Below, in pieces: positions 36,247 to 47,897 of a DNA stretch of 64,000 nt. Under the pieces are notes generated by a model, which had not been told where the DNA came from, made no database searches, and saw only the letters and a list, made by a program, of their open reading frames with translations. Both the position numbers and the translations under genes were made by a program. Every line of letters begins with the position of its first letter. Position 1 is the first letter of the stretch. The stretch is from the NCBI RefSeq assembly GCF_047496725.1, contig NC_132974.1:8989001-9053000 (forward strand), in the 5' to 3' direction. The DNA comes from Anoplolepis gracilipes (Eukaryota > Arthropoda > Insecta > Hymenoptera > Formicidae).

Positions 36247-38690
36247 ATGAATCCAATAAAATATGTTTCTTGTAACGATTTGCAAAAAAGCAAAGTATTG
36301 AATTTAGTCGATGAATTTGAAGAAGATTTAATACAAATGTCAGGAAAATGTATGGACATTGGTTGTGGTCCTGGAGATATAACGAAAAATATCCTTCTGC
36401 CAGCTTTAAATCCAAATGCGGTAATGATAGGTAAAAAAATTATAATACTAAAGCAACGCCTATAATAACATACATTTATATAAATTATTATTTAATTTAA
36501 TAATTATATATTTCAAAGGTACTGATATTTCGGAAAATATGATTGAATTTGCGGAGAAAACATATGGTAATGAGAAACTCAAATTCGAAGTATTAGATAT
36601 CCAATCTACAAGTTTGCCTGAAAAATATATTTCTAAATTTGATCATATATTCTCATTTAATGCTTTAAACTGGTGTTATGACATTCGGTAAGTTAAAAAA
36701 AGTTTCTAAGTACATATAGGCCGGGCCTACTCAACGTCGATCGTAATCGATTGATCGCGGCGTGATTCTTGCATAGTTAAAATACATGAGTCAGTCGTTT
36801 GACAAAAGTCATGAAACTCGTTATGTAAATAACTGTTTGTTAAAAATGATCGCTTACGACGGGGCCTTCGACGAGTGTTTGGATTAACATTTGCGGCCTG
36901 CTTTGAGGAAAATTCAGATCGGAGAGTTAATTGAATAATGACATTTTCTCGCGTCGGACGCCAGTTGGCAGCGATTATCATTCAAAATCTGGAATACCCG
37001 ATTATAACACACGATAGATCTGTCATGAGCCTTTGTAATGTCGTATGTTTAATAAAAAAAAAAAATTCCCGGTCGACTTACAACCATCGTATTCGCGATA
37101 GCATATAATTAGATTAAACGTGATTCCGAAGAGGATTCAGATAAAGGATCGAAATGTTAATTTGTTCTAATTTAGCATCTTATTTATTTAATTCAGCAAA
37201 TATTAAAGCCCAAATTACTTATTTAACAGAAGAGTTTATTTAATTATAAATAAATGTTATTGGGCTTTATTATATCGTTTCATTGCTCTCCTTTAGCTTG
37301 TTTGTTATATTTGTTTTTGTCATAGGAGCTGTTTATCTTTCTCAAAATCTATTATTTCTTAAAATACATAGTTGATGTGACGGACTAACGTCGAAAACCA
37401 AACGTTGAAATAAGAAAGATGAAATTCTGATCAAATCAATATTAAAATGATACGAATTATTAACGGATCTTCAAACTATTATTTTGATATATTAAGGTTA
37501 AATCAACTAATTATATTCAAATGCATTGCAACTTTAAAGTCACTTTATAAGATCTTGTTTCATTGGATCATTATCATGACAAAATTAAATATAGATATAA
37601 TTCTTTCTAAAAAGAGAAATAGAATAACAGGCCTGCGAAATCAAGGATTGGTTTTATAGCTAATTAAATTAAATATTAAGAAAGCCGTAACTGATAAAAA
37701 TTATTGTTAAAATTATAATATTACTAAAAATATTATATTAATTTGTAAAAACGTTTAAAATAAAATTAAATTTTAATGTAAATTTTTTAATATTAAATAT
37801 ATAATTATTTTTATAATATTTCTTAACAGTTCTATCATATTATAACATAATTTCGATGAGAAAGAAGTAAGTTTAATATATTAGTTTAACATTTCATTAA
37901 AATTCAATCATCTATTTTAAGTCTTATTAAAAATTGAAACTAAAAATCACAAAATTAGAAAAAGTTTTAAGAAATAATTACATTTATCTTTTATTTAACA
38001 GACAAGCATTTGAAAATATTCATTGTATGGTTAAATCTGGTGGAAATATACTTTTGATGTTCGTAGCATCTCATGATGTATATGAAGTTATGAAAATTTT
38101 AGCTCAAGATAGCCGTTTCGCGCCATACATACAAGTAAACTTCATTAATTTAATGTTTCATTAACTTGAAATTTTACAATTCTAAATGTTTAATTATTAC
38201 TATTGTGTTTATACAGGATGTCAGAAAATATATTTCGCCATTTAATGATTCAAATCATCCTTGTAAAGAACTAAGGAAATTACTTGAAAATATCGGATTT
38301 GAAATTTATCAGTGCAGTCTTCGACAAGAGATATATTCTTCTAAAGATTCAAACCATTTTTTATGTAAGTTGTTTAAAAAAAAAGTAAAAATTAGATTTT
38401 ATGGTTTATGTGATTGTTATTACATTATAAGTTTGCTCTTTTTTCGTTTATTTAAATCTTAATTTAATTCTAATAATTAAATTTAATCTTAACAAATTAT
38501 TTTTGTAGCTTCGATAATGTCCATCTATTCATTTTTGGACGAAATGCCACCTAATCGGAAAGAAGAATTTCAGACTGAATTTACATGTGAATTTATGAAA
38601 AAGAAGATTATTTATAAAACAATACACAATAATCAAACACTTGTATTAGATCTTTATAAAAACTTTATAGTTTACGCACGAAAAATGTAA
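36247..38690 (+). CDS. Juvenile hormone acid O-methyltransferase-like gene 1
   Basis: SAM-dependent methyltransferase family that methylates farnesoic or juvenile hormone acid in the corpora allata. Exons: 36247-36430, 36519-36687, 38002-38134, 38217-38364, 38509-38690; 271 residues, phases consistent, near the usual family length. The ATG is chosen over the upstream in-frame GTG. SAM-binding motif I is CMDIGCGPGDIT (residues 35-46); TDISENMIEFA, then VLDIQ, FDHIFSFNALNWCYDIR, LLMFVASHDVYEVMKIL, DVRKYISPFNDS and the terminal IVYARK all match JHAMT order. Oddity: the usual SFY-x-LHW reads SFNALNW here, so a conserved Tyr and His are both Asn, while the Trp is kept. The MITE at 38707 starts 16 bases after the stop and replaces the AATAAA seen there in the other copies. 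JHAMT family is likely; activity on JH acid is not shown. Confidence 0.85.
36720..37400. other. Foreign insertion in intron 2 of JHAMT-like gene 1
   Basis: A GC-richer block in the 1.3-kb intron. Its left end (GGCCGGGCCTACTCAACG) is also in units A and B, which lack most of the block. It contains a minus-strand 84-codon open frame (36981-36727) with no domain I recognise, an A run, a GAAGAGGATTC...GATCGAAATG motif at 37127-37155 like that in the Penelope-like element at 41772, and an inverted pair AAAGCCCAA/TTGGGCTTT (37205-37270). Probably a degraded retroelement. Confidence 0.45.
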
Positions 38691-38706
38691 CATTGCATAT
38701 ATATAT

Positions 38707-39014
38707 ACAGGGTGTCCCCGAATTGGCGGATCAACTCTCGTCGGTAGATAGAGCGTGTTAAACTGAACAAAAAAATCTTATATCATTTTGCTAAATTCGC
38801 AATAATTAATAAAATGTAAATTAATAAAGATCGGTCAATCCATGCCAGGCTTCTTCGCGCCGCGCGCTTATCCTGGCACGTATTGGCTGATCTTTATTAA
38901 TTTATATCTCATTAATTATTGCGAATTTAGCAAAATGATATAAGATTTTTCTCTTCAGTTTAACACGCTCTATCTACCGACAAGAGTTGATCCGCTAATT
39001 CGGGGACACCCTGT
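38707..39014. mobile_element. Intact fold-back MITE with ACAGGGTGTCCCC ends
   Basis: About 308 bases. The left end ACAGGGTGTCCCCGAATT and right end AATTCGGGGACACCCTGT are inverted, and the arms stay complementary for roughly 120 bases (left arm includes GATAGAGCGTGTTAAACTGA, right arm TCAGTTTAACACGCTCTATC). The loop is GC-rich (CGCGCCGCGCGC). Both flanks are TATATA-like. Units A and B lack it at the matching place, so insertion came after the units separated. Confidence 0.85.
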
Positions 39015-40860
39015 ATATACAAATATATATTGTATATGCATACATACATATATGTTTATGATATATATGTATTACAAATATATAACATTGTTTATAAAAA
39101 AAGCATAATTATCAAAAGATATGTCTAATTACCTCATTGCGATATCTGGTATTTTTCAATACATATTCAATTAAAACGTTTTGATTATGGTTTTAATAAA
39201 TAAGTTAAATTCACAAATATTCTGTAACATATTATATTATATTATTACATGTGATATATTATTACACATTATATATATTGTTATACATATAGTACATATA
39301 TTGTACTAAAAAAAAAATAAGTTATTAATTATTTTATAACGTATCATAAAAAAAACATAGGTATCTGTAGAATTTGTAACGTTATCTATTAGATAAAAAT
39401 AATGTATTTTATCGTAATAATAAATGATATTTCTATATGCATCATTTGTTAACAAGAAAAAATTCCCATAACGTTGACAACGCACAATATAAAAATAGTC
39501 ATTTTAAATGCTACTACAAGTATAATAAAAGTAGAAATTATGCAGAGATACCATTGAATAAAAAATATAAAAAAGGAGTGCGATACTGCTAAAGGGAAAA
39601 GTATGGAAAGGTTTCCCTTTGATTTTAATGCGTTTTGAATATGTTTTAATCTAGATCAAAATAGAAGACACGTATTTTTTGTACGTGCTTTTTCGGCTGT
39701 TAAAGGGGTGAAACACTCTCTTGAGAGAAATCGACTTTCATGTAACATTTCTGAGCAAGTACTCAAAACGGTAAAAGATATGACAAAATTTCGAATTAAG
39801 ATTTTAAGGTTTTTAATGTAAAAACTTTAAAACTGTATAATCACATTTTTCGAAAATGTCATATTTTTCTATATATATCTAAATCCCCCTCTCCCCTTCA
39901 ATTTCTGAAATTGTTAAAATTTGTCTTATATATTATAGCATATTTAACAACAAAATCAACCATACATAATAAAGTTGTATTCCGCTCGCATTTTTCAGAA
40001 ATAAGTTAGCAATATCTCTATGTTGCTATACGCTTGCTCCATTCGTATGCGCTGATGGTGCTCGCTACTCGCTGGCGACAATTCTTTCTTCGCAATATTA
40101 AAGACAATCATGAATTATCAATAAATAATTTATATATTTAAACTTGTACAATTTATTTATTACTCTCAACTGCTGCCAACTCGAGGTTGGCAAAAAAATA
40201 TTATAATAATTATGTTATTATATATTATAAATAGTGTACTCATATGACAAAAATAAAATGTTTTTATAAATTAAAAATATAACTAATCAAACAAGAAATA
40301 TCTCTTTAACGAGATGTTTAAAGTCAATTATCATAGATTATTCAATAATATGCATAAACAGATGCGTAATATATGTGTAAATAACAACCCAATGAAAATA
40401 TAAACTTGTCGCTAGCGCTACAATCGTATTATTTCAAGTGTGCTGTTTAGTAGAAGATTAAATCTTGAGCAAGAACATATTAATAGGTTCTTATCTGCAA
40501 ATAAAAATACCACGTGCAAAGTGTCATACTTCATATCGATCAAAGGTATTTTATTGTACAGTTAAAAATGTTTTTAATAATTGCATTCTTTTATTAATTT
40601 TACTTTCTTATATATAGTACCTTTTTCTTTGTTCATATTGTGAAGAAAAGAAATTTTTCAATAGCTTACGTTCGCCCTCGTATCTTATTATTTTCTATCG
40701 ATCAAAACCGTGATCAAGTAATACGTAGTAAATACTGCACACAGCAACATTACTACGTTTTTTAGATTAAACAGTATTATTTTCTATAAAAGAGAAGTTA
40801 TTAAAATTTAGTGTATAAATATTGCAGTTATTAGCAACAAAAATAATATTTTGTTACTTA
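39015..40860. other. Downstream flank of JHAMT-like gene 1
   Basis: No gene seen. The sequence is matched, with substitutions, by 45840-47660 (unit A) and 56180-58000 (unit B). Part of it, about 39575-40440, also occurs in inverted orientation at 49500-50345 and 59865-60712. Confidence 0.65.
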
Positions 40861-40991
40861 GCTCTTAGAGGGGTAAAAAATTTTTAATGTTTTAGCTTTT
40901 AAAATTTCTCATGATTATTGATATTTATAAAATAAGATTATATTATTGTTTTTAGGTAAAGTAAATTTTGTTTTACTCTCTTTATATAAAG

Positions 40992-41950
40992 AGAGTATAT
41001 AACAACAAATCAGTGATCACTGACCACCGCCTAACATACAATCATGACTTCGATTGGGACAATGCACAAATACTAGACAACGAGCCCTATTACACAAAAA
41101 GACTGATATCTGAAATGTTATACATTAAACGACAAATAAATAGCATAAATCTACAAACAGATATAGAATGTTTGCCAGCTATTTACGATGATATAATAAA
41201 CAAACTGCCTAAGATCTAATGTCACCTATACCTAACTCTTTCCATCTTAAATGTATTTTTCGCCCTTGAGCTCATTACCATCTGTACCATCGACATAACC
41301 ACACGTTAAAACATCAATTGTCGCGATATATATACCATAGATTCAACAACACACAAACGGAGTGCATATCCTGTAAGCTTTTTCTGAGTCACCACCATTA
41401 TACACAAACTAACGGTAAATTACTTTATTACAAACAGGTATTTATTATACTCATTTTATTAATACAGACTTAACCCCTTAATCTAACTGCATACCTTCCT
41501 CGGTCTGGAAACCTCGGAGAATTGCCTCGCGGGATTATTATGCAAGCCGTACAAAAAAAGAGCCGAACAAGTTGGATCGTTTTATATATATGTAACTTAT
41601 ACAACTAACATGCGATAAATATGTACAGCGGTTCTGAGGCAGTGATCCTTTTAATCATGCGAATACGATCACGGATTTTATGTTCACACATGTCTTACGC
41701 CTTTATTATACGATGTTTTATCATTAATTTCGTTTTTATTTATAATTCATTTATTTAATTTACTTATTATGCTGAAGAGGATTCAAAACATGAATTGAAA
41801 CGTTCAAATCTTTATTATAATTTCCGTCATTCTATAGAATGTTACTAATGTACTTAATGTCAATACAATTGCGACACATCATCTATATATAAAAAACTCA
41901 TAATTTTATATTCACATCTCCTTGCTCCTACTGCCTCTTTCTTACTTACT
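40992..41950 (+). mobile_element. 5'-truncated Penelope-like retroelement
   Basis: The segment is flanked by identical 13-base copies of TCTTTATATAAAG (40979-40991 and 41951-41963); unit B has one copy at 52293-52305 and no insertion, which proves the boundaries. At its left end it holds the last 75 codons of an open frame ending at 41219. The peptide (HDFDWDNAQILDNEPYYTKR, then LISEMLYIKRQ and INLQTD) is like the segment that follows the GIY-YIG endonuclease in Penelope-like elements. The rest is a 3' untranslated part with a hammerhead-like motif at 41772-41802. Assignment to the family is from memory of such C-termini. Confidence 0.75.
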
Positions 41951-41981
41951 TCTTTATATAAAGCTTCATAAGTCGTAAGTA

Positions 41982-43061
41982 GGGGAGACCGGGGTTGAAA
42001 GTAACATTTTTTAGTTTTGATGAAATAAATAAATTCTATATTTTTGTTAGAGATTTAATGTTTATTTATACGGATAAGTTAAAGATTTAAGATTAGTTTG
42101 ATAGCGATAATGTGTCATTAAATATTTTGAGAAAAATGTTATGACCCTGCAAAATAACCGAGGAGAGTTGTTACTTTCTTTTCCGACTTTGGGGTTGAAA
42201 GTAACAACGCTGGGGTAAGTTGTAACACAAATAGATACAAGCTAAATTATAAAATGAAAACTAACACCTAACAAATAATTAAAAGTAACTTTAATTAATA
42301 ATACTCAATATATTAAAAATAATCAACATAACATAACTTGTCTTTTCTTTAATTAACACAACATAAATAGTATTTCTTAATCAGTAATCAACGTAACATA
42401 AATTGTTTTCTTTTTACTTAGCACAACATAACATTAGCGTCTTAATGAGATCAATTAAATGCAAATAATTAATTAAAATAAATTGTTTTAGTTCTCACTC
42501 AAAGACTCGTCTGAGTAGCAGTTGGAACACACAAAATTAACCTTATTATAAATTATCAGATTTTTTAATACAATGCTCATGTCTCATAATTACATAATTA
42601 GTTAGGTATGTTGATTTATACATACAAGTACAATATTTCGTATTAGAGTAAGTTGTAACATGTTACAATTTACCCCAAAGGCATGTTACTTCTAACCCCG
42701 AAATACGATACATGCTAAAGTATTTATATTAAAAACGTTTAAAATATAATGAAATAGCAACATATATTTGTCTACCGATTAACTCATAAGATATGAAGAA
42801 AAAATAATTGCTGATAAAGTATAAAATTTACGAATAAATCCAAAAAATATCATTGAAACTTATTTATTCACATGATGTGTAGTTACCTCGTACACAAAAC
42901 TCGTTAATAGAGTGGCATTAAAAGCAACTATCATGATGGCAGCGTAACAGTGGTAAACAAGTATTTGCCCCGTTTTGTTTTCATAATGATATCTATTTTC
43001 TTTACAAAATTATCAACCCGTGTTACAACCTACCCCTGTTACTTTTAACTCTGGTCTCCTC
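41982..43061. mobile_element. 1,080-bp non-autonomous DNA element with TA target duplication (unit A)
   Basis: It begins GGGGAGACCGGGGTTGAAAG and ends CTTTTAACTCTGGTCTCCTC, inverted ends of about 25 bases with some mismatches, continuing into GTAACA/TGTTAC. Flanks are TA on both sides. Unit 1 shows the uninterrupted site (GTCGTAAATACTG near 35967), so the element entered the ancestor of units A and B. The interior repeats GTAAGTTGTAACA-type motifs and has no transposase frame. TA duplication suits Tc1/mariner-like mobilisation, but the family is inferred. Confidence 0.8.
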
Positions 43062-43259
43062 TACTGTTTTTTAATTAATATTGTTAAATATTAAAATTTT
43101 TAACTATAAATTTTTACTAAATGTGAACAGAATACGAGTTAACTAAGCTCATTTTGCTTTTCTTTCGTCATTGATAAACTTCTTCAAAATACACTCTACT
43201 TCTTCTTATCTGTAAACTGTAATCTGTATTTTCTAATTTTTATCAGATAGCAGAAGTGA

Positions 43260-43267
43260 TATAAAAG
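43260..43267 (+). promoter_or_regulatory. TATA box of JHAMT-like gene 2
   Basis: TATAAAAG, 75 bases before the ATG as in gene 1; the 1,080-bp element inserted about 200 bases upstream of it. Confidence 0.65.
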
Positions 43268-43341
43268 CTGCTCCCTCAAAAAATCTTGAAGTACTTAATT
43301 ATACATAAGATAAAAGAGAGGCAGTTAATCTTATAAAAATT

Positions 43342-45761
43342 ATGAATCCAATAAAATATGTTTCTTGTAACGATTTGCAAAAAAGCAACGTATTGAATTT
43401 AGTCGATGAATTTGAAGAAGATTTAATACAAATGTCAGGAACATGTATGGACATTGGTTGTGGTCCCGGAGATATAACGAAAAATATCCTCTTGCCAGCA
43501 TTAAATCCAAATGCGGTAATGATAGGTAAAAAAATTATAATACTAAAGCAACGCCTATAATAACATACATTTATATAAATTATTATTTAATTTAATAATT
43601 ATATATTTCAAAGGTACTGATATTTCGGAAAATATGATTGAATTTGCGGAGAAAGCATATGGTAATGAGAAACTCAAATTCGAAGTATTAGATATCCAAA
43701 CTACAAGTTTGCCTGAAAAATATATTTCTAAATTTGATCATATATTCTCATTTTATGCTTTACACTGGTGTTATGACATTCGGTAAGTTAAAAAAAGTTT
43801 CTAAGTACATATAGGCCGGGCCTACTCAACGTCGATCGTAATCGATTGATCCCGGCGTGATTCTTGCATAGTTAAAATAACATACATAATTGACGGACTA
43901 ACATCGAAAACCAAATGTTGAAATAATAAAGAAATTCTGATCAAATCAATATCAAAATGATACGAATTGTTAACGAACTATTATTTTGATATATTAAGTT
44001 AAATCAACTAATTATATTCCGATGCATTGCAACTTTAAAGTCACTTTATAACATCTTGTTTGGATCATTATCATGACAAAATTAAAAATATAATTCTATT
44101 GGATTTATTAAATGCAAGACACTCTCTTAAAAAGAGAAATAGAATAACCTCAATCAAAAATATTAACAATTGTTTGAGAATTATAAGTGGTTGTTTACAT
44201 AATTTTGTGCGCTGAATACGAATCTGGCCTTAAAAATTGCCTATTACGTTAGAATTTTATAAAAGAATTAATAAGCTAAAGCAAGCCAAAAATAGAAATT
44301 TTTGCTATATTTATAAGAATATTACGAAGAAAGCTATTTTTTTTAATATTTTGACTGACGATTTTATATACTTATTACTAATTCTCTTTAAAATCAAGTT
44401 TTTTGTTAACGTGCAATTTTATATAATATAGAATATTTTATTTAACAGAATGTATGCTGTTTTCCTATGCTTTCAAGTTCATAACTTCTAATTTATATAT
44501 CTCGAGATAAAAATCACATGTTGATAAAAAAAAATTTTCAAGAAGAAAAATAGCGATATATGAAGTCGTCAGTCAAAATATAAGAAATAATTTGCTTTCT
44601 CTATAATACATGAATATATACAAAGCCGTCATTTTACCCCATTTATCTCAGAAACCTGATGTGATAATTTTTGCGGCTAGATTCGTATTCTCAAAGTAAC
44701 AAATTATCTGGAAAATCTATAATTCTCAAATAACAAAATCTCGTAGATTTAAAATCATATAAAAAATACATATCACTTTGATTTTATATATTTCACATAT
44801 AATAAATAGAATTCTTTCTATTTAATTTTTTATATAAAATTTTGGAGATTATTAAAAATATTATATACCAATTTGTAAAAATAAAAATAAGTTTTGCAAT
44901 TTTAATGTAAATTTTTAACTATTTTAATAATTGTTTTTTATAATATTTCTTAATAATTCTATTATATTACAACATATTTTAGGAAAGTAAGATTTTAATA
45001 TGTTAGTTTAGATGGGTTACATTTACATATTTTAAAAATCTTATTAAAAATTAAAACTAAAAATCGCAAAATAAATAAAAACTTTAAATATTAATTACAT
45101 TTATCCATATTTTATTTAACAGACAGGCATTTGAGAATATTTATCGTATAATTCGACCTGATGGAAATATACTTTTGATGTTCGTAGCATCTCATGATAC
45201 ATTTGAAGTTATGAAAATTTTAGGTCATGATAGCCGTTTTGCGCCATACATACAAGTAAGCTTTATTATTGTAATGTTATAAATTTTACCACTGCAAGTA
45301 CAAATGTTGAATTATTATTATTATGTTTATACAGGATGTCAGAAAATACATTTCGCCATTTAATGATTCAGCTTGTCTTCGTAAAGAACTGAGGAAATTA
45401 CTTCGAAGTATCGGATTTGAAATTTACCATTGCAGTCTTCGAGAGACGACATATTCCTCTAAAAACGCAAACAATTTTATATGTAAGTTGTTTAACAAAA
45501 TTAAATAAAAATTAAGTAAAAATTAAATTTTATGTGTTGTGTGTTTATTATTACATTATAAATTTGCTGTTCTTTTCTCGTTTATTTAAATCTTTATTTA
45601 ACTCTAATAATTAAATTTAATCTTAACGAATTATTTTTGTAGCTTCGATAATGTCCATCTATCCATTTTTGGAAAAAATGCCACATAATCTGAAAGAAGA
45701 ATTTCAGAATGAATATAAACGTGAATTTGTGAAAAGGAAGGCTACTTATAAAACAACATAA
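43342..45761 (+). CDS. Juvenile hormone acid O-methyltransferase-like gene 2, early stop
   Basis: Exons: 43342-43525, 43614-43782, 45123-45255, 45335-45482, 45643-45761; 250 residues. SAM motif I (CMDIGCGPGDIT) is intact. The SFYALHWC motif keeps the Tyr and His that gene 1 lost. All splice sites and phases are sound. In exon 5, where gene 1 reads a His codon, a TAA at 45759 stops the protein. The frame beyond stays open with family-like sequence (LVLDVYKNLIVHARK) to a second stop at 45831-45833, so the stop looks recent. The lost segment is the last strand of the methyltransferase fold. AATAAA follows at 45838. It may be a pseudogene or a shortened enzyme; the otherwise clean frame leaves this open. 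Confidence 0.8.
44168..44737. repeat. Fold-back element in intron 2 of JHAMT-like gene 2
   Basis: Nested inverted pairs: GTTTGAGAATTATA near 44170 with TATAATTCTCAAAT near 44720; GAATACGAATCT near 44216 with AGATTCGTATTC near 44680; ATTTTGACTGACGA near 44349 with TCGTCAGTCAAAAT near 44567. The order is symmetrical, so the block could fold into one long, imperfect hairpin. It is absent from unit 1. Confidence 0.65.
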
Positions 45762-47800
45762 AATAATCAGGAACAAACACTTGTATTAGATGTTTACAAA
45801 AACTTAATAGTTCATGCACGAAAAATTGCATAACATTGAATAAATATACATGTATATGTACTATAATTATCAAAAAATGCATTGTTTTATAAAAAATCTA
45901 ACATTTATATAATTATCATAAGATATGTCTAATTACCGCATCACGATAATAAGTATAATAAATATTTGGTATCTTTCAATACATATTCAATTAAAAAGTT
46001 TTGATTATGTTTTTCTAAATAAGTTGAATTTACAAATATTTTGTAACATATTATATTATACATTATTACATGTGATATATATTACACATTATACATATTG
46101 TAATACATATATTACATATATTTTATTACAAAAATAAATTATTAATTATTTTATATACATATTAAAATAAGAAATTTATAGGTATATAAGTATAAAATTT
46201 GTAATGTTCTCTATTAGATAAAAATAATGTATTTTATCGTAATAATAAATAATATTTCTATGCGCACCATACATTTCTTAACAAGAGAAAATTCCCATAA
46301 CGTTGACAACGCAAAATATAAAAATAGTCATTTTAATTTCTACTAAAAGTGTAATAAAAGTTGGAATTATGCAGAGATACCATTGAATAAAAAATATAAG
46401 AAGAAAGTGCGATACTGCTAACAAGGTAATGTATGAAAGGGTTCCCTTTTGATATTAATGCGTTTGAAATATGTTTTAATCTAGGTCAAAATAGAAGACA
46501 CGTATTTTTTTATACATGCTTTTTCGAGAGTTAAAATGGTTAAACATTTTCTTGAGAAAAATCGGCTTTCATGTAATATTTCTGAGCAAATACTCAAAAT
46601 GGTAAAAGATATAAAAAAATTTCGAATTAAGATTTTAAGGTTTTTAATGTAAAAACTTTAAAACTATATAATCACATTTTTCGGAAATGTCATATTTTTC
46701 TATATATATCTAAATCCTCCTTTCTCTTTTATTTTCTGAAATTGTTAAAATTTGTCTTATATATTATAGCAAAACTTATAGCATATTTAACGACAAAGTT
46801 AACCATATATAATAAAATTGTATTCCACACACATTTTTCAGTTAGAAATAAGTTAGCAATATCTCTATGTTGCTATACGCGTCTTTTCGCAATATTAGAG
46901 ACAACCATGAATTATCAATAAATAATTTATATATTTAAACTTGTACAATTTATTTATTACTCTCGACTGCTGCCAACCCGAGGTTGGCAAAAAGATATTA
47001 TAATAATTATGTTATTATATATTATAGCAATAAATAGTGTGCTCATATGACAAAAATAAAATGTTTTTATAAATTAGAAATATAACTAATCAAACAAGAA
47101 ATATCTCTTTAACGAGATGTTTACAGTCAATTATCATAGATTATTCAATAATATGCATAAACAGATGCGTAATATATGTGTAAGTAGCAACTCAATAAAA
47201 ATATAAACTTGTCGCTAGCGCTACAATCGTATTATTTCAAGTGTGCTGTCTAGTAGAAAATTAAATCTTGAGCAAGAACATATTAATAGGTTCTTATCTG
47301 CCAAATAAAAATACTACGTGCAAAGTGTCATACTTCATATCGATCAAAGGTATTTTATTGTACAGTTAAACATGTTTTTAATAATTGCATTCTTTTATTA
47401 ATTTTACTTTCTTATATATAGTACCTTTTTCTTTGTTCAAATTGTGAAAAAAAGAAATTTTTCAATAGCTTACGTTCGCCCTCGTATCTTATTATTTTCT
47501 ATCGATCAAAACCGTGATCAAGTAATACGTAATAAATACTGCACACAGCAACATTACTACGTTTTTTAGATTAAACAGTATTATTTTCTATTAAAGAGAA
47601 AATATTAAAATTTGGTGTATAAATATTGCAGTTATTAGCAACAAAAATAATATTTTGTTACTTATTGTTAATATAACATATTAACAATAATACATATTTG
47701 TTACAAGTATTTTTCAAGCCTCATAAAAAAATAACACACTGTTTTATCACATAATTTAAAATATAATAATTTAATAAAAAAGACAAACACCTATATATAT
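45762..47800. other. Downstream flank of JHAMT-like gene 2
   Basis: No gene seen. Up to about 47660 it matches the flank behind gene 1 (39050-40860), including the GCTTACGTTCGCCCTCGTAT stretch. From 47660 it continues into AT-rich sequence that unit 1 does not have. Confidence 0.6.
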
Positions 47801-47897
47801 ACAAAGTGTCCGGTAATAATCGCCCCACCTCTCTAGGACTACTAGAGCAAATTAAACTGAACATAAAAGTTTTTTACCATTTTGCGATTTGCGCAAT
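47801..47897. mobile_element. Left end of a diverged ACAGGGTGTCC-type MITE, split by an LTR
   Basis: Starts ACAAAGTGTCCGGTAATAAT after a TATATA run and continues through AAACTGAACATAAAAG and CATTTTGCGATTTGCGCAAT, in the order seen in the intact copy at 38707. The 1.6-kb LTR-like element interrupts it after CAAT; a short continuation (CAATAATTATTAAAATATT) follows at 49492. Confidence 0.6.

Larger units (their letters stand above)
35830..40860. repeat. JHAMT tandem unit 1 (diverged copy)
   Basis: From the TCTCATGATTATTGATATT motif near 35839 to the GTTACTTA end at 40860, this segment matches units A and B in promoter, exons, most intron ends and the downstream flank, but with many substitutions and different insertions. 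It joins unit A directly at the GCTCTTAGAGGGG motif at 40861. Confidence 0.8.

Noticed and set aside
36727..36981. 84-codon minus-strand ATG frame in intron 2 of JHAMT-like gene 1
   Set aside because: No recognisable domain and it is lost from units A and B; most likely a piece of a degraded mobile element rather than a gene.
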